Assembly (NCBI GenBank): GCA_025454405.1
Contig: JALOON010000001.1
Span: forward strand, 143,371-207,370
Length of the DNA stretch: 64,000 nt
Source of the DNA: Oscillatoriaceae cyanobacterium Prado104
GTDB lineage: Bacteria > Cyanobacteriota > Cyanobacteriia > Cyanobacteriales > Microcoleaceae
Direction: 5' to 3'
Part shown: piece after piece, positions 53,555 through 63,658 of the stretch
Numbering within the stretch: position 1 is the stretch's first letter
How the letters are laid out: the number at the start of each line of letters is the position of its first letter
Notes under the pieces: generated by a model
Seen by the model: the letters and a program-made list of their open reading frames with translations, nothing else
Databases searched by the model: none
Told to the model about the DNA's origin: nothing
Translations under genes and position numbers: made by a program

Positions 53555-53611
53555 AAAGAAGGAAGAAGGAAGAAGGAAGAAGGAAGAAGGAAGAAGGAAG
53601 AAGGAAGAAGG
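53555..53611. repeat. STRR: AAGAAGG heptamers before the hydrolase start
   Basis: Seven to eight AAGAAGG units, third locus with this heptamer. On the minus strand it is the leader of the epoxide-hydrolase-like gene. Confidence 0.92.
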
Positions 53612-53749
53612 ACTGAGTTATCCTTAACTTTTCCATCTCAACAGTGACCTCGCCGATTCAATAATAGCACATTGCGCCGATCGCTCTTCGCAATTTTGCT
53701 GCGATTAATAACGAAGAAGTAATAAGTAAAATGCTGGAAATTTTCGCTT

Positions 53750-55192
53750 TTAACAACGGCGGAGGCGATTCAATAATACCACAATTTCGTCGATCGCCCG
53801 TCGCAATTCTGCGGATGGTCGATCGGATTGATTGACAACAATGCTAAAGGCTAGGGGTTCGTAATTAGGTAATTCTACATAGCCAGACAGTGCGGAAACT
53901 CCACTCAAAGTTCCGGTTTTTGCTTGCAAAATAACTCGATTTGATGTATTGTTAAAGCGATTTTTCAAAGTACCGCTTTCGCCGCCAACTGGCAAAGATG
54001 CGCGGTAAACAGAACCAACAGGTGAATTAGCTATCAATCTTAATGTTTGCACCAACGCTTCTGGACTGACTAAATTGTGGCGGGACAATCCCGAACCGTC
54101 AGCTAATCTGTAGCTGTTTGGATTTACCCCTAATTGAGTTAAAGCAGTTTTTAACTCTTGCAAGCCGATGTCGCTGCTATCTGTTTGCTGTGCGGGTATT
54201 TTGCTTGTAGTTTTCCCCAGCAATCTCAACAAAACTTCGGCATAAACATTATCGCTTTCCCGATTTGTTTCTTTAATTAATTCCGCCAATGGAGGTGATT
54301 CGACGGCGGCTAATTCTTGAGTGAAATTGCGGTAAGTCGATGCAACAGAAGTTCGATCGACCTTAATTCCCGCACCCGCCAACACTTGTTGAAATCGCTG
54401 CAAAAAATTGTTTGCGGGATTGACAACTGCGACATAAACTGGTTCGGATGCGGCACCAACTCGCAACTGCCCGCTAACTCGAATTAACGCCCGATCGAAC
54501 TCTCTCCCTACTTCCACAAACTCTCGATCGTTCTGCCCAACAGTTACAGATTTATTCTGAATTTGCCATTGATTTGTAAGTTGGGGTTCTGCAAAAGCAA
54601 CTTTTAGAGGTTGTCCGATCGACTGCGGCGAAAGAATCAGTTCTATTGAATTGCGATCGAATATCAAACTGTTAATTGGCGCGCCATATCCCGCTTGCGC
54701 GTCTTCCCATTCCCAATTCGGATTGACTGCATTTCCCTGAAAATAATTGTCATCGCCGATTAACTCATTTACTTGACTGATTCCCCGCTGTTGCAACTGC
54801 TGCGCCAAGGATTTTAATTGAGTTCCCGCAAGGCTCGGATCGCCCCTACCGACAACGTACAAACTGTTATTTTCTCCACCGTAAACAACAGTCCGAATCC
54901 GAAAATTTGCCCCGAGTTTTAGCAAAGCAGCCGCAGTAGTTAACAGCTTGACATTCGATGCTGGAATAAAATATTTTTGGGCATCGCGACTGTAGAGAAT
55001 CGGTGCAGCAGATAGAGGTTGAATTAAAATGCCCCAGCGCGATCGACTAAATTCAGGACGGTTTGCGATCGCCTCAATTTTCGCCCCCAATTGCCCAGTA
55101 CAAATATCCCCAGATTCCCCGCCTGTTTGAGCGACAGCCGCTGGCGAAAAACCCAGTACCAGCGCCACCAAACTAACTGCAAATTTTTTCAT
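53750..55192 (-). CDS. dacB: D-alanyl-D-alanine carboxypeptidase/endopeptidase, PBP4 type
   Basis: 480 residues. Signal peptide (KKFAVSLVALVLGFSPAAVA, cleaved near AVA-Q). Serine peptidase S13 motifs: SxxK as IPASNVKLLTTAA (S79, K82), SxN as RESDNVYAEVLL and KTG as LQAKTGTLSGVSALSG; DGSGLSRHNLVSP is also typical. It acts in the periplasm, trimming D-Ala from pentapeptides or cutting D-Ala-mDAP cross-links. It has the large insert domain between SxxK and SxN that is usual for PBP4. Confidence 0.95.
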   Translation of the reverse strand: MKKFAVSLVALVLGFSPAAVAQTGGESGDICTGQLGAKIEAIANRPEFSRSRWGILIQPLSAAPILYSRDAQKYFIPASNVKLLTTAAALLKLGANFRIRTVVYGGENNSLYVVGRGDPSLAGTQLKSLAQQLQQRGISQVNELIGDDNYFQGNAVNPNWEWEDAQAGYGAPINSLIFDRNSIELILSPQSIGQPLKVAFAEPQLTNQWQIQNKSVTVGQNDREFVEVGREFDRALIRVSGQLRVGAASEPVYVAVVNPANNFLQRFQQVLAGAGIKVDRTSVASTYRNFTQELAAVESPPLAELIKETNRESDNVYAEVLLRLLGKTTSKIPAQQTDSSDIGLQELKTALTQLGVNPNSYRLADGSGLSRHNLVSPEALVQTLRLIANSPVGSVYRASLPVGGESGTLKNRFNNTSNRVILQAKTGTLSGVSALSGYVELPNYEPLAFSIVVNQSDRPSAELRRAIDEIVVLLNRLRRC

Positions 55193-55316
55193 TCTTTAGT
55201 AGTAGATCGCTTGATTTGTCAATTACTAAAATAGATATTATATCATGTCCTGTCTGTTGACCTCAATAAGATTAGTTCGTAGGGGCGGTGCCCCCGTGCC
55301 CGCCCCCGAGAGACTT

Positions 55317-55352
55317 TAGTTCGCAAAAAGAGCGGACTAAAGTCCACACTAC
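55317..55352. repeat. Half copy of the GTAGTG-GACTT repeat
   Basis: AAAGAGCGGACTAAAGTCCA followed by CACTACAAAC, one arm of the family, next to a variant of the GTAGGGGCGGTGCCCCCGTG repeat (55274-55312). Confidence 0.75.
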
Positions 55353-55433
55353 AAACCGTTTGTTATGTATGGTAATCGAGCGGACATGAGATTACAATGT
55401 TTGGCAAGCAGTTTTCAAGCAGAGGCCGCAACC

Positions 55434-56423
55434 ATGACTAGCAAAAAGACTCGGCGCAATTTTATTTTGGGCAGTATGGCTGTCGCGGGCACAATTGCAG
55501 GCGTAAAAGCGATCGAACAGCCAAATTCAGAAACAGCCGAAGCATCCAACGACATCGCAGCGGCAGTAACGGGAAAAATGCCAGAAAGAATGTTAGGAAA
55601 AACTGGCGTAAAACTACCGATTTTCGGTTTGGGAGGCGCGGGACAAACACCGCTGTCGCAGCAGGGAAGAACGGCCGAAGCAGTGGCGCAAATTCAACGG
55701 GCGATCGAACTCGGAATCCGCTATTTTGATACAGCAGCCGATTACGGCCCGAGTGAAGAAAATTTAGGAAAAGTGCTGCCAGCTTATCGATCGCGCGTGT
55801 TTTTAGCAACAAAAACCTCGGCGCGCGATCGAGATGGTGCGTGGAGAAATTTAGAACGTTCTTTGCAAAGATTGAAAACCGATCGGCTCGATTTGTGGCA
55901 GTTGCACCATGTTTCATTTAAAGAAGAATTAGACCAGATTTTCAGCGCGAACGGGGCAATAAGGGCGATCGAAGAAGCCAAACAGCAAAAAATCATCCGT
56001 TTTTCTGGCATTACCGGACATCACGAACCTGCGATTATTGCGGCGGGATTAAAACGCTATCCTTTCGACACAACATTAATCTCCCTCAACGCCGCCGAAA
56101 AACACCATCCCCGTTCCTTTGTGGCCAACGCTTTACCGATTGCCAAATCCAAAAACATCGGCGTAATTGCGATGAAAGTTCCGGCTTACGGCAAGTTGTT
56201 TAAAAACAAAGTTTTGGATGGAATGCACCAAGCAATGGGCTACACGCTTTCGCTGCCGGGGGTGCATTGCTGCGTGATTGCTGCCGAATCGGTGAAGCAG
56301 TTGGAAGAAAATTTTAAAGTAGCCCAAGCATTTAAACCACTGAGTCAGGCCCAAATGGCAGCCATAGAAAAACGAACTGCTGTTGCTTGGGAAGAAAATA
56401 CATTTTTCCGCCAGTGGACTTAG
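55434..56423 (+). CDS. Aldo/keto reductase with Tat signal peptide
   Basis: 329 residues from the ATG at 55434 (MTSKKTRRNFILGSMAVAGT). The start has a twin-arginine motif (TRRNFIL) and a hydrophobic stretch, so export by Tat is likely. The barrel has LGKTGVKLPIFGLGGAG, GIRYFDTAADYGPSEENLG (catalytic Asp and Tyr), FLATKTSARD (Lys), LDLWQLHHV (His), and the NADP region at the C-terminal end. Tat export would fit a cofactor bound before transport. Substrate unknown. A longer frame from 55365 is less likely because it hides the Tat signal. Confidence 0.88.
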   Translation: MTSKKTRRNFILGSMAVAGTIAGVKAIEQPNSETAEASNDIAAAVTGKMPERMLGKTGVKLPIFGLGGAGQTPLSQQGRTAEAVAQIQRAIELGIRYFDTAADYGPSEENLGKVLPAYRSRVFLATKTSARDRDGAWRNLERSLQRLKTDRLDLWQLHHVSFKEELDQIFSANGAIRAIEEAKQQKIIRFSGITGHHEPAIIAAGLKRYPFDTTLISLNAAEKHHPRSFVANALPIAKSKNIGVIAMKVPAYGKLFKNKVLDGMHQAMGYTLSLPGVHCCVIAAESVKQLEENFKVAQAFKPLSQAQMAAIEKRTAVAWEENTFFRQWT

Positions 56424-56672
56424 ATTTGGTGTTGCCAAATGCGGGGCGATCGCATTTATGCTAAAGAAAGTGGGTTTTTTTGCGAATCCTTGCATTTAAA
56501 CCAAAGATTCAAATAAAAAACCCGGTTTCTGGCTGCCCGTGAGTAAGTGCTTGTGTTAATATTGAACGGTAATTACAAATCCAAGTAGAAAGGGTTAAAA
56601 AATAAAACCTCCTTAAAACTAACCCTTTGACGTTACTCTCGATTCGATCGTTCATCAACAGGACATTTTTTA

Positions 56673-58073
56673 ATGAAATTAGAAATTAAGAACTTAGGCG
56701 TTGTTAAGCAAGCTGAAATTGATTTGAAACCTTTAACTGTTTTCATTGGTCGCAATGGTGAAGGCAAAACTTGGGCGGCATATACTTTGTCAGCTATTTT
56801 CGGAGAACAAGGATACAAAAATTATTTAAAAGCTTACCTTGACGGGAATACCAGACAGACTTATTCAACTATAGATAGCGCGCTTCAGCAACTTATAGCT
56901 GAAGGTAATGCAAAAATTGATGTGATTCAATTTGCTAATGAATTTGCAGAAATTTATATTAATGATGTAGCGAGTTTGACTCCCAAATGGATGCAATATT
57001 TTATGGCTACAGAGCGAGCAAATTTTGACAATTTGCAAGTACAGTTTAATTTAGCATCAACCAAAGCCGATTTTTTGGAAAGAATCAAATTAGCGGCAGC
57101 TCAGAGACAAATTTCTTTAGGTTTACTAAATTCTCTCAAAGAATCAGGAGATAAAATATTATATTTTTATTTAGGCGATCGCCAAAAAATAAGCAATCTT
57201 CCTCAAAAAGCGATTAAGCAATTTGTATTTCATGAAATTTTCCAGCTTTTACATAGAGCATTTTATGCTTATCTATATACATTTCCTACGGAAAGAACAA
57301 CTTTTATAACTTTTCCCTTTAGTTCTTTTCAAGCTAGAAAATTTAGCAGTGAAAGTCTTTTAAAGGAAACAGATTCATCTAAACTTGACCTACAAGTTAC
57401 GCCTTTAATTGAACCCGTAAGACGTTTTTTGGAGATGATTTTTGTTAGCTATGACAATAAAAAAGATAGGGAAGTGGAAATCAAGGAAAATCCGCAGGTA
57501 GGGGAATATGTCATGTTGGCTGATTTTTTGGAAAAAGAGATACTACAAGGAAAGGTAGATTTTGAAACCTCTGATTTGCGAAAAGAAATACTTTTTCAAA
57601 TTCAAGAAAACACCAAACTGGAGATGCCTATTGTTTCGTCAATGGTAAAAGAACTAGCTCCCTTAGTTCTGTGTTTGCGCTATTTAGTTGAACCCAATGA
57701 GTTGCTAATAATTGACGAGCCAGAAATGAATTTACATCCAGCAGCTCAAGTAGAAATCGCTGAATTCTTGGCGATGCTAGTAAATGCTGGATTGCAGGTC
57801 TTAATTACCACTCACAGTCCGTACATTGTTGACCATCTTGCTAATCTCATGCAAGCCGCCAAGCATCAAGATCCAGATAGCATTAAAGAAATGTTTTACT
57901 TAGAGCGATCGGATGCTTTTATTTCTCAAGATAAAGTGTCAATCTATTTATTTGAGGATGGAACAGCTAAAAATATTCTCAGTGAGGAAGGTACAATAAA
58001 TTGGGAAACTTTTGGTCGAGTCTCTGATGATGTTTCTCGAATCTATGGTAATTTATTGAAAATTAAAGATTGA
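56673..58073 (+). CDS. OLD-like ABC-type ATPase (AAA_15/AAA_21), possible defence protein
   Basis: 466 residues. It starts directly with the ATPase fold: MKLEIKNLGVVKQAEIDLKP, then Walker A GRNGEGKT (26-33). A long divergent middle (about 60-320) may be helical. The C-terminal half has a signature-like MVKELAPLVLCLRYL, Walker B LLIIDEPEMNLHP (D348, E349) and the switch LQVLITTHSPYIVDHLANL. This layout belongs to the OLD/RloC/PtuA-like group common in phage defence. No TOPRIM domain is fused. The next gene starts 10 bases after the stop, so the two make an operon. A/T-rich composition and fewer HIP1 sites than its neighbours hint at transfer. Confidence 0.85.
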   Translation: MKLEIKNLGVVKQAEIDLKPLTVFIGRNGEGKTWAAYTLSAIFGEQGYKNYLKAYLDGNTRQTYSTIDSALQQLIAEGNAKIDVIQFANEFAEIYINDVASLTPKWMQYFMATERANFDNLQVQFNLASTKADFLERIKLAAAQRQISLGLLNSLKESGDKILYFYLGDRQKISNLPQKAIKQFVFHEIFQLLHRAFYAYLYTFPTERTTFITFPFSSFQARKFSSESLLKETDSSKLDLQVTPLIEPVRRFLEMIFVSYDNKKDREVEIKENPQVGEYVMLADFLEKEILQGKVDFETSDLRKEILFQIQENTKLEMPIVSSMVKELAPLVLCLRYLVEPNELLIIDEPEMNLHPAAQVEIAEFLAMLVNAGLQVLITTHSPYIVDHLANLMQAAKHQDPDSIKEMFYLERSDAFISQDKVSIYLFEDGTAKNILSEEGTINWETFGRVSDDVSRIYGNLLKIKD

Positions 58074-58083
58074 GAGACAGTTA

Positions 58084-58629
58084 ATGCCTTTTGAAAGTTC
58101 GCCTTGGGAAATTTTGCTTTTATCCTCCTGTTTGCTACCAGGTCAAACCTTTTTTAAAGAAAGTAAAGCTTCAGTCAAAGTAGAACCCCAAGCAGGTGAA
58201 ACTATACTTTTTTTCAATATAGACGAGCAATCAAATCCCGGTTGCAAGTTGCGTCAATTTTTATGGGGAACAGAAACAGGTCAAAAAATTTGCGATCTGA
58301 TAGTCTTTTATGCTAAAGGGAGCGATCGCGTCATCTGTTTTGTAGAATTAAAAGATAATATGAGCGATCTAGGTCATGCAACAGAGCAAGTAATTAATAC
58401 CTACAACGCTCTCAAAGTACATCTGAAAAAGTCTTATATTGCAAAAGCATTTATTTCTGCTAATGCAGGTTCTTCACCCCGCGAACATCAGGAATATCAG
58501 AACAAGTTATTTAAGGTGTTTGGACAAAATAATTTTGACTTTAATAGCAGGAGTAATGATGCTTTAGGCGATTTATTGCGAGGCATAATACCTAAAACAG
58601 GTGGAGGAAAGCGGAAAAATAAAAAGTAG
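58084..58629 (+). CDS. Putative nuclease-like partner (PD-(D/E)XK-type D...ELK signature)
   Basis: 181 residues, family not recognised. The central part reads KICDLIVFYAKGSDRVICFV followed by ELKDN: a beta-strand with D71, then E88-L-K90 in the next strand, then a helix with Q102 (ATEQVINTYNAL). D-x(16)-ExK with a following Gln helix is the arrangement of PD-(D/E)XK nucleases. The C terminus is strongly basic (KTGGGKRKNKK), suiting nucleic-acid binding. It is encoded 10 bases after the ATPase gene. A toxin/effector role controlled by the ATPase, as in Septu-like two-gene systems, is inference; another ExK enzyme or a non-catalytic fold is possible. Confidence 0.6.
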   Translation: MPFESSPWEILLLSSCLLPGQTFFKESKASVKVEPQAGETILFFNIDEQSNPGCKLRQFLWGTETGQKICDLIVFYAKGSDRVICFVELKDNMSDLGHATEQVINTYNALKVHLKKSYIAKAFISANAGSSPREHQEYQNKLFKVFGQNNFDFNSRSNDALGDLLRGIIPKTGGGKRKNKK

Positions 58630-58686
58630 AAAATATATTTCACGAGCCTTCTATAACTTATTAGATAACGCAATTCAAAAACTTCT

Positions 58687-58842
58687 GGTTTTCAAGAAAG
58701 TCAAGCTTCAGTTACAGTATAACCACAAGCGGGTGAAACGATACTTGTTTCAATAATTCCGTATTTCTCTGGTTGGCAGAATGCGATCGCCCGTGTTAAA
58801 AAAGTAACAATCATACCAGATCGCGCTTTGAACTTTCCTTGA
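58687..58842 (+). pseudogene. Decayed partial copy of the nuclease-like gene
   Basis: Just after the 181-residue gene, a frame reads FQESQASVTV, then a stop (TAA), then PQAGETIL. It matches FKESKASVKVEPQAGETIL at residues 24-42 of the intact protein, where the stop replaces Glu (GAA to TAA). After that the similarity is lost (VSIIPYFSGWQ) and the frame ends at 58842. There is no start codon. This is a broken duplicate of the gene's 5' region, or the rest of a related second gene. Confidence 0.7.
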
Positions 58843-58932
58843 TTTTAATCGACAAATCTCGGGATTTAAGTCAAGCCCATAGGTGTTAACTTAGGACTAA
58901 AATTCACCAAAAATCTCGTTTTTATGCTTAGT

Positions 58933-59130
58933 CTAGATCCCCCTAAATCCCCCTGAAGAAGGGGGACTTTGAGTACTCCGAATCCCTTCATTAAGAAGGA
59001 GAACTTTGAGTACTCCGAGTCCCTTCCTTAAGAAGGGGAACTGAAATCGCTTCCGGTTCCCCCCTTCTTAAGGGGGGCTAGGGGGGATCGCTTCCGGTTC
59101 CCCCCTTCTTAAGGTAGGGGGGATCGAAAT
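58933..59130. repeat. Compound GATCCCCC element with internal duplications
   Basis: Begins GATCCCCCTAAATCCCCCTG and ends AGGTAGGGGGGATCG. Inside, the unit AAGAAGG(G/A)G(G/A)ACTTTGAGTACTCCG occurs twice and the unit ATCGCTTCCGGTTCCCCCCT with TCTTAAGG occurs twice. At about 198 bases it is twice the size of the other copies and looks like successive partial duplications. Confidence 0.85.
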
Positions 59131-59201
59131 TTCATGCTTCAACAGCAGTTTCCTCAAATTCAAGTTTGAAAAACTATTTTTCCCAACATTCATTTAATCT
59201 A

Positions 59202-61967
59202 ATGAAGACCGATCGAACCCCCCAAAGCCGAGGATTTCCATTGCAGCTTGTCTTGATTGTTCCTTTTGTCTTGCAAATATTTGGGGCAGTGGGTTTAGTT
59301 GGGTATCTATCCTTTAAAAACGGACAGAAAGCTGTTAACGACTTGGCAGCGCAGTTGATGGATCGCACCGGCGATGTCGCGGACGAACACTTGAAATCTT
59401 ATCTCTCCGTTCCCCACAGGATAAGTCAGATCAACGCCGAAGCGTTGCGGATGGGTTGGCTTAACGGACGCGATCGCAAAGCAGCCGGCAAATTCTTCTG
59501 GCATCAAATGCAAGCCTACGATTTAACCTACATTGCCCTGAACTTACCCACGGGGGAGGGAGCCGGAGCCGCACGTTACGATGGCAAAACCATCACCATT
59601 GATGACACCCGCACTAAGTCGCCCAGTTTGCCGAAGAACAGTAATACTTACCTCACTGACAGCGCGGGAAATCCCACAACATTGCTCGCAACATCTGTGT
59701 GGGACACTTTCGAGCAACCGTTCTACGCAAAGGCGGTAAAAGCTGGAAAACCTATTTGGGTAGGGATCTACACTTACTACGATCCCGCCTATCCTCCCTA
59801 TATTGTCGCCTCCGCCAGCCGTCCGGTTTATGGGGCGAACCAACAATTGCTGGGTGTGGTGGGAGCCGATATTCACCTCTCCAAACTAAGCGATTTCTTG
59901 CGCAATATGGATGTCAGTCGCATCGGGCGGGTTTTCATCCTGGAGAGGGATGGAATGTTGGTTGCCAATTCCAGCAAATACCAGCCCTTTGTCGTGAAGA
60001 ACCAAGAAATCCAGCGCCTCCCGGCAACAGCCAGCCCCGATCCCGTTATCGGCTCGATCGCGCGGCAACTCCAGCAGCAGTTTTCCAACTTTCAAAGCAT
60101 CGCACAACAGCAAAATTTGCGATTTGAGGTGCAAGGAGAACCCCACTACGTGCAGGTTACGCCCTGGCACGATGAATACGGCTTAGATTGGTTGGTAGTT
60201 ATCGGCGTGCCGGAAAGTGCTTTTATGGGAGAAATCGCCGCCAACACCCGCACGACAATATTCCTTTGTTTCGCCGCGTTGGCGATCGCATCATTCCTCG
60301 GAGTGCTCACCTCGCGCTGGATTGCTAAACCCTTGCTGAGTCTGAATCGAGCCACCTCGACAGTTGCCAAAGGCGACTTAGATCGCACCGTTGCCGCCAG
60401 CAACATCCAGGAAATCAACAGCCTCGCCAACGGGTTTAACCAGATGGCACAGCAACTGCGCGAATCCTTCACCGCTTTAGCAAACAGCAATATCGAGTTG
60501 GAAGAACGGGTAGAAAAGCGCACAGCCCAACTAAAACAAGCTGCATTAGCTGCCGAAGTTGCCAATCGCACCAAAAGCGAGTTTCTCGCCAACATGAACC
60601 ACGAATTGCGGACTCCACTCAATGGCATTCTCGGCTATGCCCAAATCCTCCAACGCGATCCCGCCACCACCGAGAAACAGCAAAAAGGTTTGCACGTAAT
60701 TCACCAGTGCGGTTCCCACTTACTGACACTGATTAACGACATTTTGGATCTTGCCAAATTGGAAGTGCAAAAAATGGAACTCTACCCGCAGGATTTCCAT
60801 CTCGCAAACTTCCTTTCCACCACAACAGACATCTGCCGCATCAAAGCCGAGCAAAAAGGCATTGCTTTCCATTACCAATGCGCTGCCAATCTACCCATCG
60901 CCGTTTATGCCGACGACAAACGCCTGCGCCAGGTGTTGCTCAACCTGCTGAGTAATGCCGCCAAGTTTACTGATTTTGGCAGCGTGACATTTACAGTCGA
61001 AGTTGTTGAGCATGGGGAAGAGGAAAATACTTCGTCCGCGCGCCTGCGCTTCCAAGTTCGAGACACCGGGATTGGCATTCCTGCTGACAAATTGGCAACG
61101 ATCTTTTTACCTTTCGAGCAAGCGGGAAAGCGCGATCGCAACAGCGAAGGCACGGGATTGGGACTGGCCATCAGCCAGCAGATCGTCCAACAAATGGGCA
61201 GTTCCATCCAAGTCTGCAGCACTCCTGGTAAAGGCAGCAGTTTCTGGTTTGAGGTACAGTTACCTCTAGCATTAAACTGGACGCTGGGACAAGCGATCGC
61301 CCACCGCAAAGCCATCGGCTACCAGGGGGAACGGCGCAAAATTTTGACGATCGACGATCGCGCTGAAAATCGTGCGGTGTTGGTGGGAATGCTGGCTCCT
61401 CTGGGCTTCAAGTTGGCAGAAGCTGAAAACGGAGAAAGCGGACTTGAAAAAGCCATCCAAATGCGCCCGGACTTGATTATCACCGATGTGAGGATGGCTG
61501 ACATGACTGGACTGGAAATGGTTCGCCAACTGCGCCAACTACCGGATTTTGCCCGCACTCCAATTATTGTCTCCCCCGCCAGTTTGTCGCAGGTGAATAT
61601 ACAGGCAGCGATCGATGCCGGGTGCGATACTTTTTTGCCCAAACCGATCGAGTTGGCGGGGTTGCTGGGTGAGTTACAGAAACATCTTGAATTGCATTGG
61701 ATTTATGAAAACCCACCTGCAGCAACAGAAACTCAAGCCGTTGTTTCCGAAATAACTGATTGGGTGGTGCCGCCCAAAGAGGAACTAGCAGCGCTCTATC
61801 GGGCAGCACGGGACGGATTTATGAGCGATGTCCAGCAGGAAGCCAATCGTCTCAAACAAATTAATTCACAATACGCGCCTTTTGCCAACAAAATGTTAGA
61901 ATTGAGCCAAAGGTTTGAAGATGAAATGATTCTTAATTTAATAGAAACTTATGTAATTACACGCTGA
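59202..61967 (+). CDS. Hybrid sensor histidine kinase (Cache-HAMP-HisKA-HATPase-REC)
   Basis: 921 residues from the ATG at 59202; a TTG at 59166 would add twelve. Transmembrane helix 1 ([20 protein letters not shown]), extracytoplasmic double-Cache domain (about 50-350, with [20 protein letters not shown] and [20 protein letters not shown]), helix 2 ([20 protein letters not shown]), HAMP ([20 protein letters not shown]), HisKA with [15 protein letters not shown] (H467), HATPase with [20 protein letters not shown] and GTGLGLAIS, and REC with phosphoacceptor D762 ([13 protein letters not shown]). It should sense a small extracellular ligand. The next gene is another kinase on the same strand. 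Confidence 0.93.
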   Translation: MKTDRTPQSRGFPLQLVLIVPFVLQIFGAVGLVGYLSFKNGQKAVNDLAAQLMDRTGDVADEHLKSYLSVPHRISQINAEALRMGWLNGRDRKAAGKFFWHQMQAYDLTYIALNLPTGEGAGAARYDGKTITIDDTRTKSPSLPKNSNTYLTDSAGNPTTLLATSVWDTFEQPFYAKAVKAGKPIWVGIYTYYDPAYPPYIVASASRPVYGANQQLLGVVGADIHLSKLSDFLRNMDVSRIGRVFILERDGMLVANSSKYQPFVVKNQEIQRLPATASPDPVIGSIARQLQQQFSNFQSIAQQQNLRFEVQGEPHYVQVTPWHDEYGLDWLVVIGVPESAFMGEIAANTRTTIFLCFAALAIASFLGVLTSRWIAKPLLSLNRATSTVAKGDLDRTVAASNIQEINSLANGFNQMAQQLRESFTALANSNIELEERVEKRTAQLKQAALAAEVANRTKSEFLANMNHELRTPLNGILGYAQILQRDPATTEKQQKGLHVIHQCGSHLLTLINDILDLAKLEVQKMELYPQDFHLANFLSTTTDICRIKAEQKGIAFHYQCAANLPIAVYADDKRLRQVLLNLLSNAAKFTDFGSVTFTVEVVEHGEEENTSSARLRFQVRDTGIGIPADKLATIFLPFEQAGKRDRNSEGTGLGLAISQQIVQQMGSSIQVCSTPGKGSSFWFEVQLPLALNWTLGQAIAHRKAIGYQGERRKILTIDDRAENRAVLVGMLAPLGFKLAEAENGESGLEKAIQMRPDLIITDVRMADMTGLEMVRQLRQLPDFARTPIIVSPASLSQVNIQAAIDAGCDTFLPKPIELAGLLGELQKHLELHWIYENPPAATETQAVVSEITDWVVPPKEELAALYRAARDGFMSDVQQEANRLKQINSQYAPFANKMLELSQRFEDEMILNLIETYVITR

Positions 61968-62145
61968 AAAGAATCAATTTTCTCAAATATAGCGATCGCA
62001 AATAATTTGTAAATATCTTGCTTCCTCCCCTAAGTAAGGCGAGGGTTGGGGTGGGGGAAAATTTTTACAAATGATTCTATGACTGCTATATACCGCATAT
62101 TTTTTAATTTCGACTTGGATTATTAATTATTTCTAGGAGTACAGC

Positions 62146-63462
62146 ATGGTTGTTGAAGTCGCCGTTCAAACAGGAACAATTCTCGTGGTGGATGATAATC
62201 CCACAAATATTCAGGTTTTGTTTGATGTGTTGAGCGAGATCGGCTATCGAGTGGCGATCGCCAAAAGTGGTGAAGCAGCCCTGCAACGCCTCGAATCCTA
62301 TCACCCGGATCTGATTTTGTTGGACGTAATGATGCCGGGAATCGATGGATTTGAACTTTGTCAGCGACTCAAAGCAAATCCTGTTACTCGCGACATTCCC
62401 GTGATTTTCATGACAGCCCTCTCCGAGACTGTGGATAAAGTAAAAGGATTGAGCCTGGGGGCTGTCGATTACATTACCAAACCGATCCAACATGAAGAAG
62501 CGCTGGCACGAATTCGCGTACACATCCAACTCAGCAATACCCAAAAAACACTGGAACAACGTACAGCAAAACTCGCTCAAACCTTAGACAATCTGAAACA
62601 AACCCAAGCGCATCTCGTACAGAGCGAAAAAATGTCATGCTTGGGTCAATTAATGGCGGGAATTGCCCACGAAATTAACAATCCCGTGAGTTTCATTTCT
62701 GGCAATTTAGTTCCTGCTGAAGAACACATTCGCAATTTGATGGCATTTGTGCAGTTGTACCGGGAATGCTATCCCGAACCCCATCCGAAAATTCAAGCTT
62801 GGATGGAAGAGGTGGAACTAGATTATATAGAAGAAGACTTGCCCAAACTGCTCAATTCTCTCAAATTAGGTAGCGATCGCATCCACCAACTCGTTCTTTC
62901 CCTGCGCAACTTCTCCCGCCTTGACGAATCAGAATTCAAAGCCGTTGACATTCATGAAGGCATCGACAGTACCCTGCTAATTTTGCAACCCCGCCTCAAA
63001 GCCAAACCCAAACATCGCAGCATTAAAGTTACCAAAGAATACGGGCAATTGCCAATGGTGAAATGCTACCCCAACCAACTGAATCAGGTATTCATGAATT
63101 TGCTCAGCAATGCTATTGATGCTTTGGAAGAGAATACCAAAAACACCCCCGCATTGCCCCATCCCGGTATTACTATCCGCACCTTTGTCTCCTCTGAAAA
63201 CTGGGTTAATATCTCGATCGCCGATAACGGCACCGGCATCAGCGAAGAAGTTCGGGCGAAACTTTTCGAGCCTTTCTTCACCACCAAACCTATCGGCAAA
63301 GGTACGGGGCTGGGACTTTCGATCGGGCATCAAATTGTTACCGAAACACACCGGGGCAAGATTGATTGTTATTCGACTTTAGGGCAAGGTACTGAATTTG
63401 GTGGAGGCACAGCAAAAGGTCATCTGCTAGTGTTTGATATCCTGTTCGATCGATTACCATAA
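62146..63462 (+). CDS. REC-histidine kinase (response regulator fused to kinase)
   Basis: 438 residues; SD AGGAG six bases before the ATG. A receiver domain at the N terminus ([21 protein letters not shown]60 in [36 protein letters not shown]), a coiled-coil linker ([20 protein letters not shown]), HisKA with [17 protein letters not shown] (H175) and HATPase ([40 protein letters not shown]). There is no membrane segment. Such soluble REC-kinases can be intermediate relays; the hybrid membrane kinase 178 bases upstream is the natural upstream partner. The final output regulator is not in this neighbourhood. Confidence 0.92.
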   Translation: MVVEVAVQTGTILVVDDNPTNIQVLFDVLSEIGYRVAIAKSGEAALQRLESYHPDLILLDVMMPGIDGFELCQRLKANPVTRDIPVIFMTALSETVDKVKGLSLGAVDYITKPIQHEEALARIRVHIQLSNTQKTLEQRTAKLAQTLDNLKQTQAHLVQSEKMSCLGQLMAGIAHEINNPVSFISGNLVPAEEHIRNLMAFVQLYRECYPEPHPKIQAWMEEVELDYIEEDLPKLLNSLKLGSDRIHQLVLSLRNFSRLDESEFKAVDIHEGIDSTLLILQPRLKAKPKHRSIKVTKEYGQLPMVKCYPNQLNQVFMNLLSNAIDALEENTKNTPALPHPGITIRTFVSSENWVNISIADNGTGISEEVRAKLFEPFFTTKPIGKGTGLGLSIGHQIVTETHRGKIDCYSTLGQGTEFGGGTAKGHLLVFDILFDRLP

Positions 63463-63473
63463 TAACAAAAACC

Positions 63474-63545
63474 GTTCGTAGTGTGGACTTTAGTCCGCTC
63501 TTTTTTACGTACTTTTGTTTTACGTACTTTTGTTCGCACTACGAA
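63474..63545. repeat. GTAGTGTGGACTTTAGTCC repeat
   Basis: GTTCGTAGTGTGGACTTTAG at the left and GTTCGCACTACGAAC at the right, with two TTTTACGTACTTTTGTT units in the middle. Family member with an internal tandem insert. Confidence 0.8.
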
Positions 63546-63583
63546 CACCGTCCCCGATCTAAGAAACATTCAATATTCATTAA

Positions 63584-63616
63584 ACAAAAAAACAAGACGA
63601 TCGCCCCCGATCGCCT
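63584..63616 (-). terminator. Rho-independent terminator of the 46-residue gene
   Basis: On the minus strand, AGGCGATCG-GGGG-CGATCGTCT forms a 9-bp stem (one G-U pair) followed by TGTTTTTTTGT. It begins 43 bases after the stop of the minus-strand small gene and is built on a HIP1-like core. Confidence 0.75.
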
Positions 63617-63658
63617 CATTTAATAACACAATTTGCTCAAATTGTCAACAGCAAACAC

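Larger units (their letters stand above)
58630..59201. other. Spacer with pseudogene and compound repeat
   Basis: 572 bases without an intact gene. The left part carries the decayed copy above; the right part is filled with the compound GATCCCCC element (58933-59130). The last 60 bases before the sensor kinase have no recognisable promoter motif. Confidence 0.65.
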
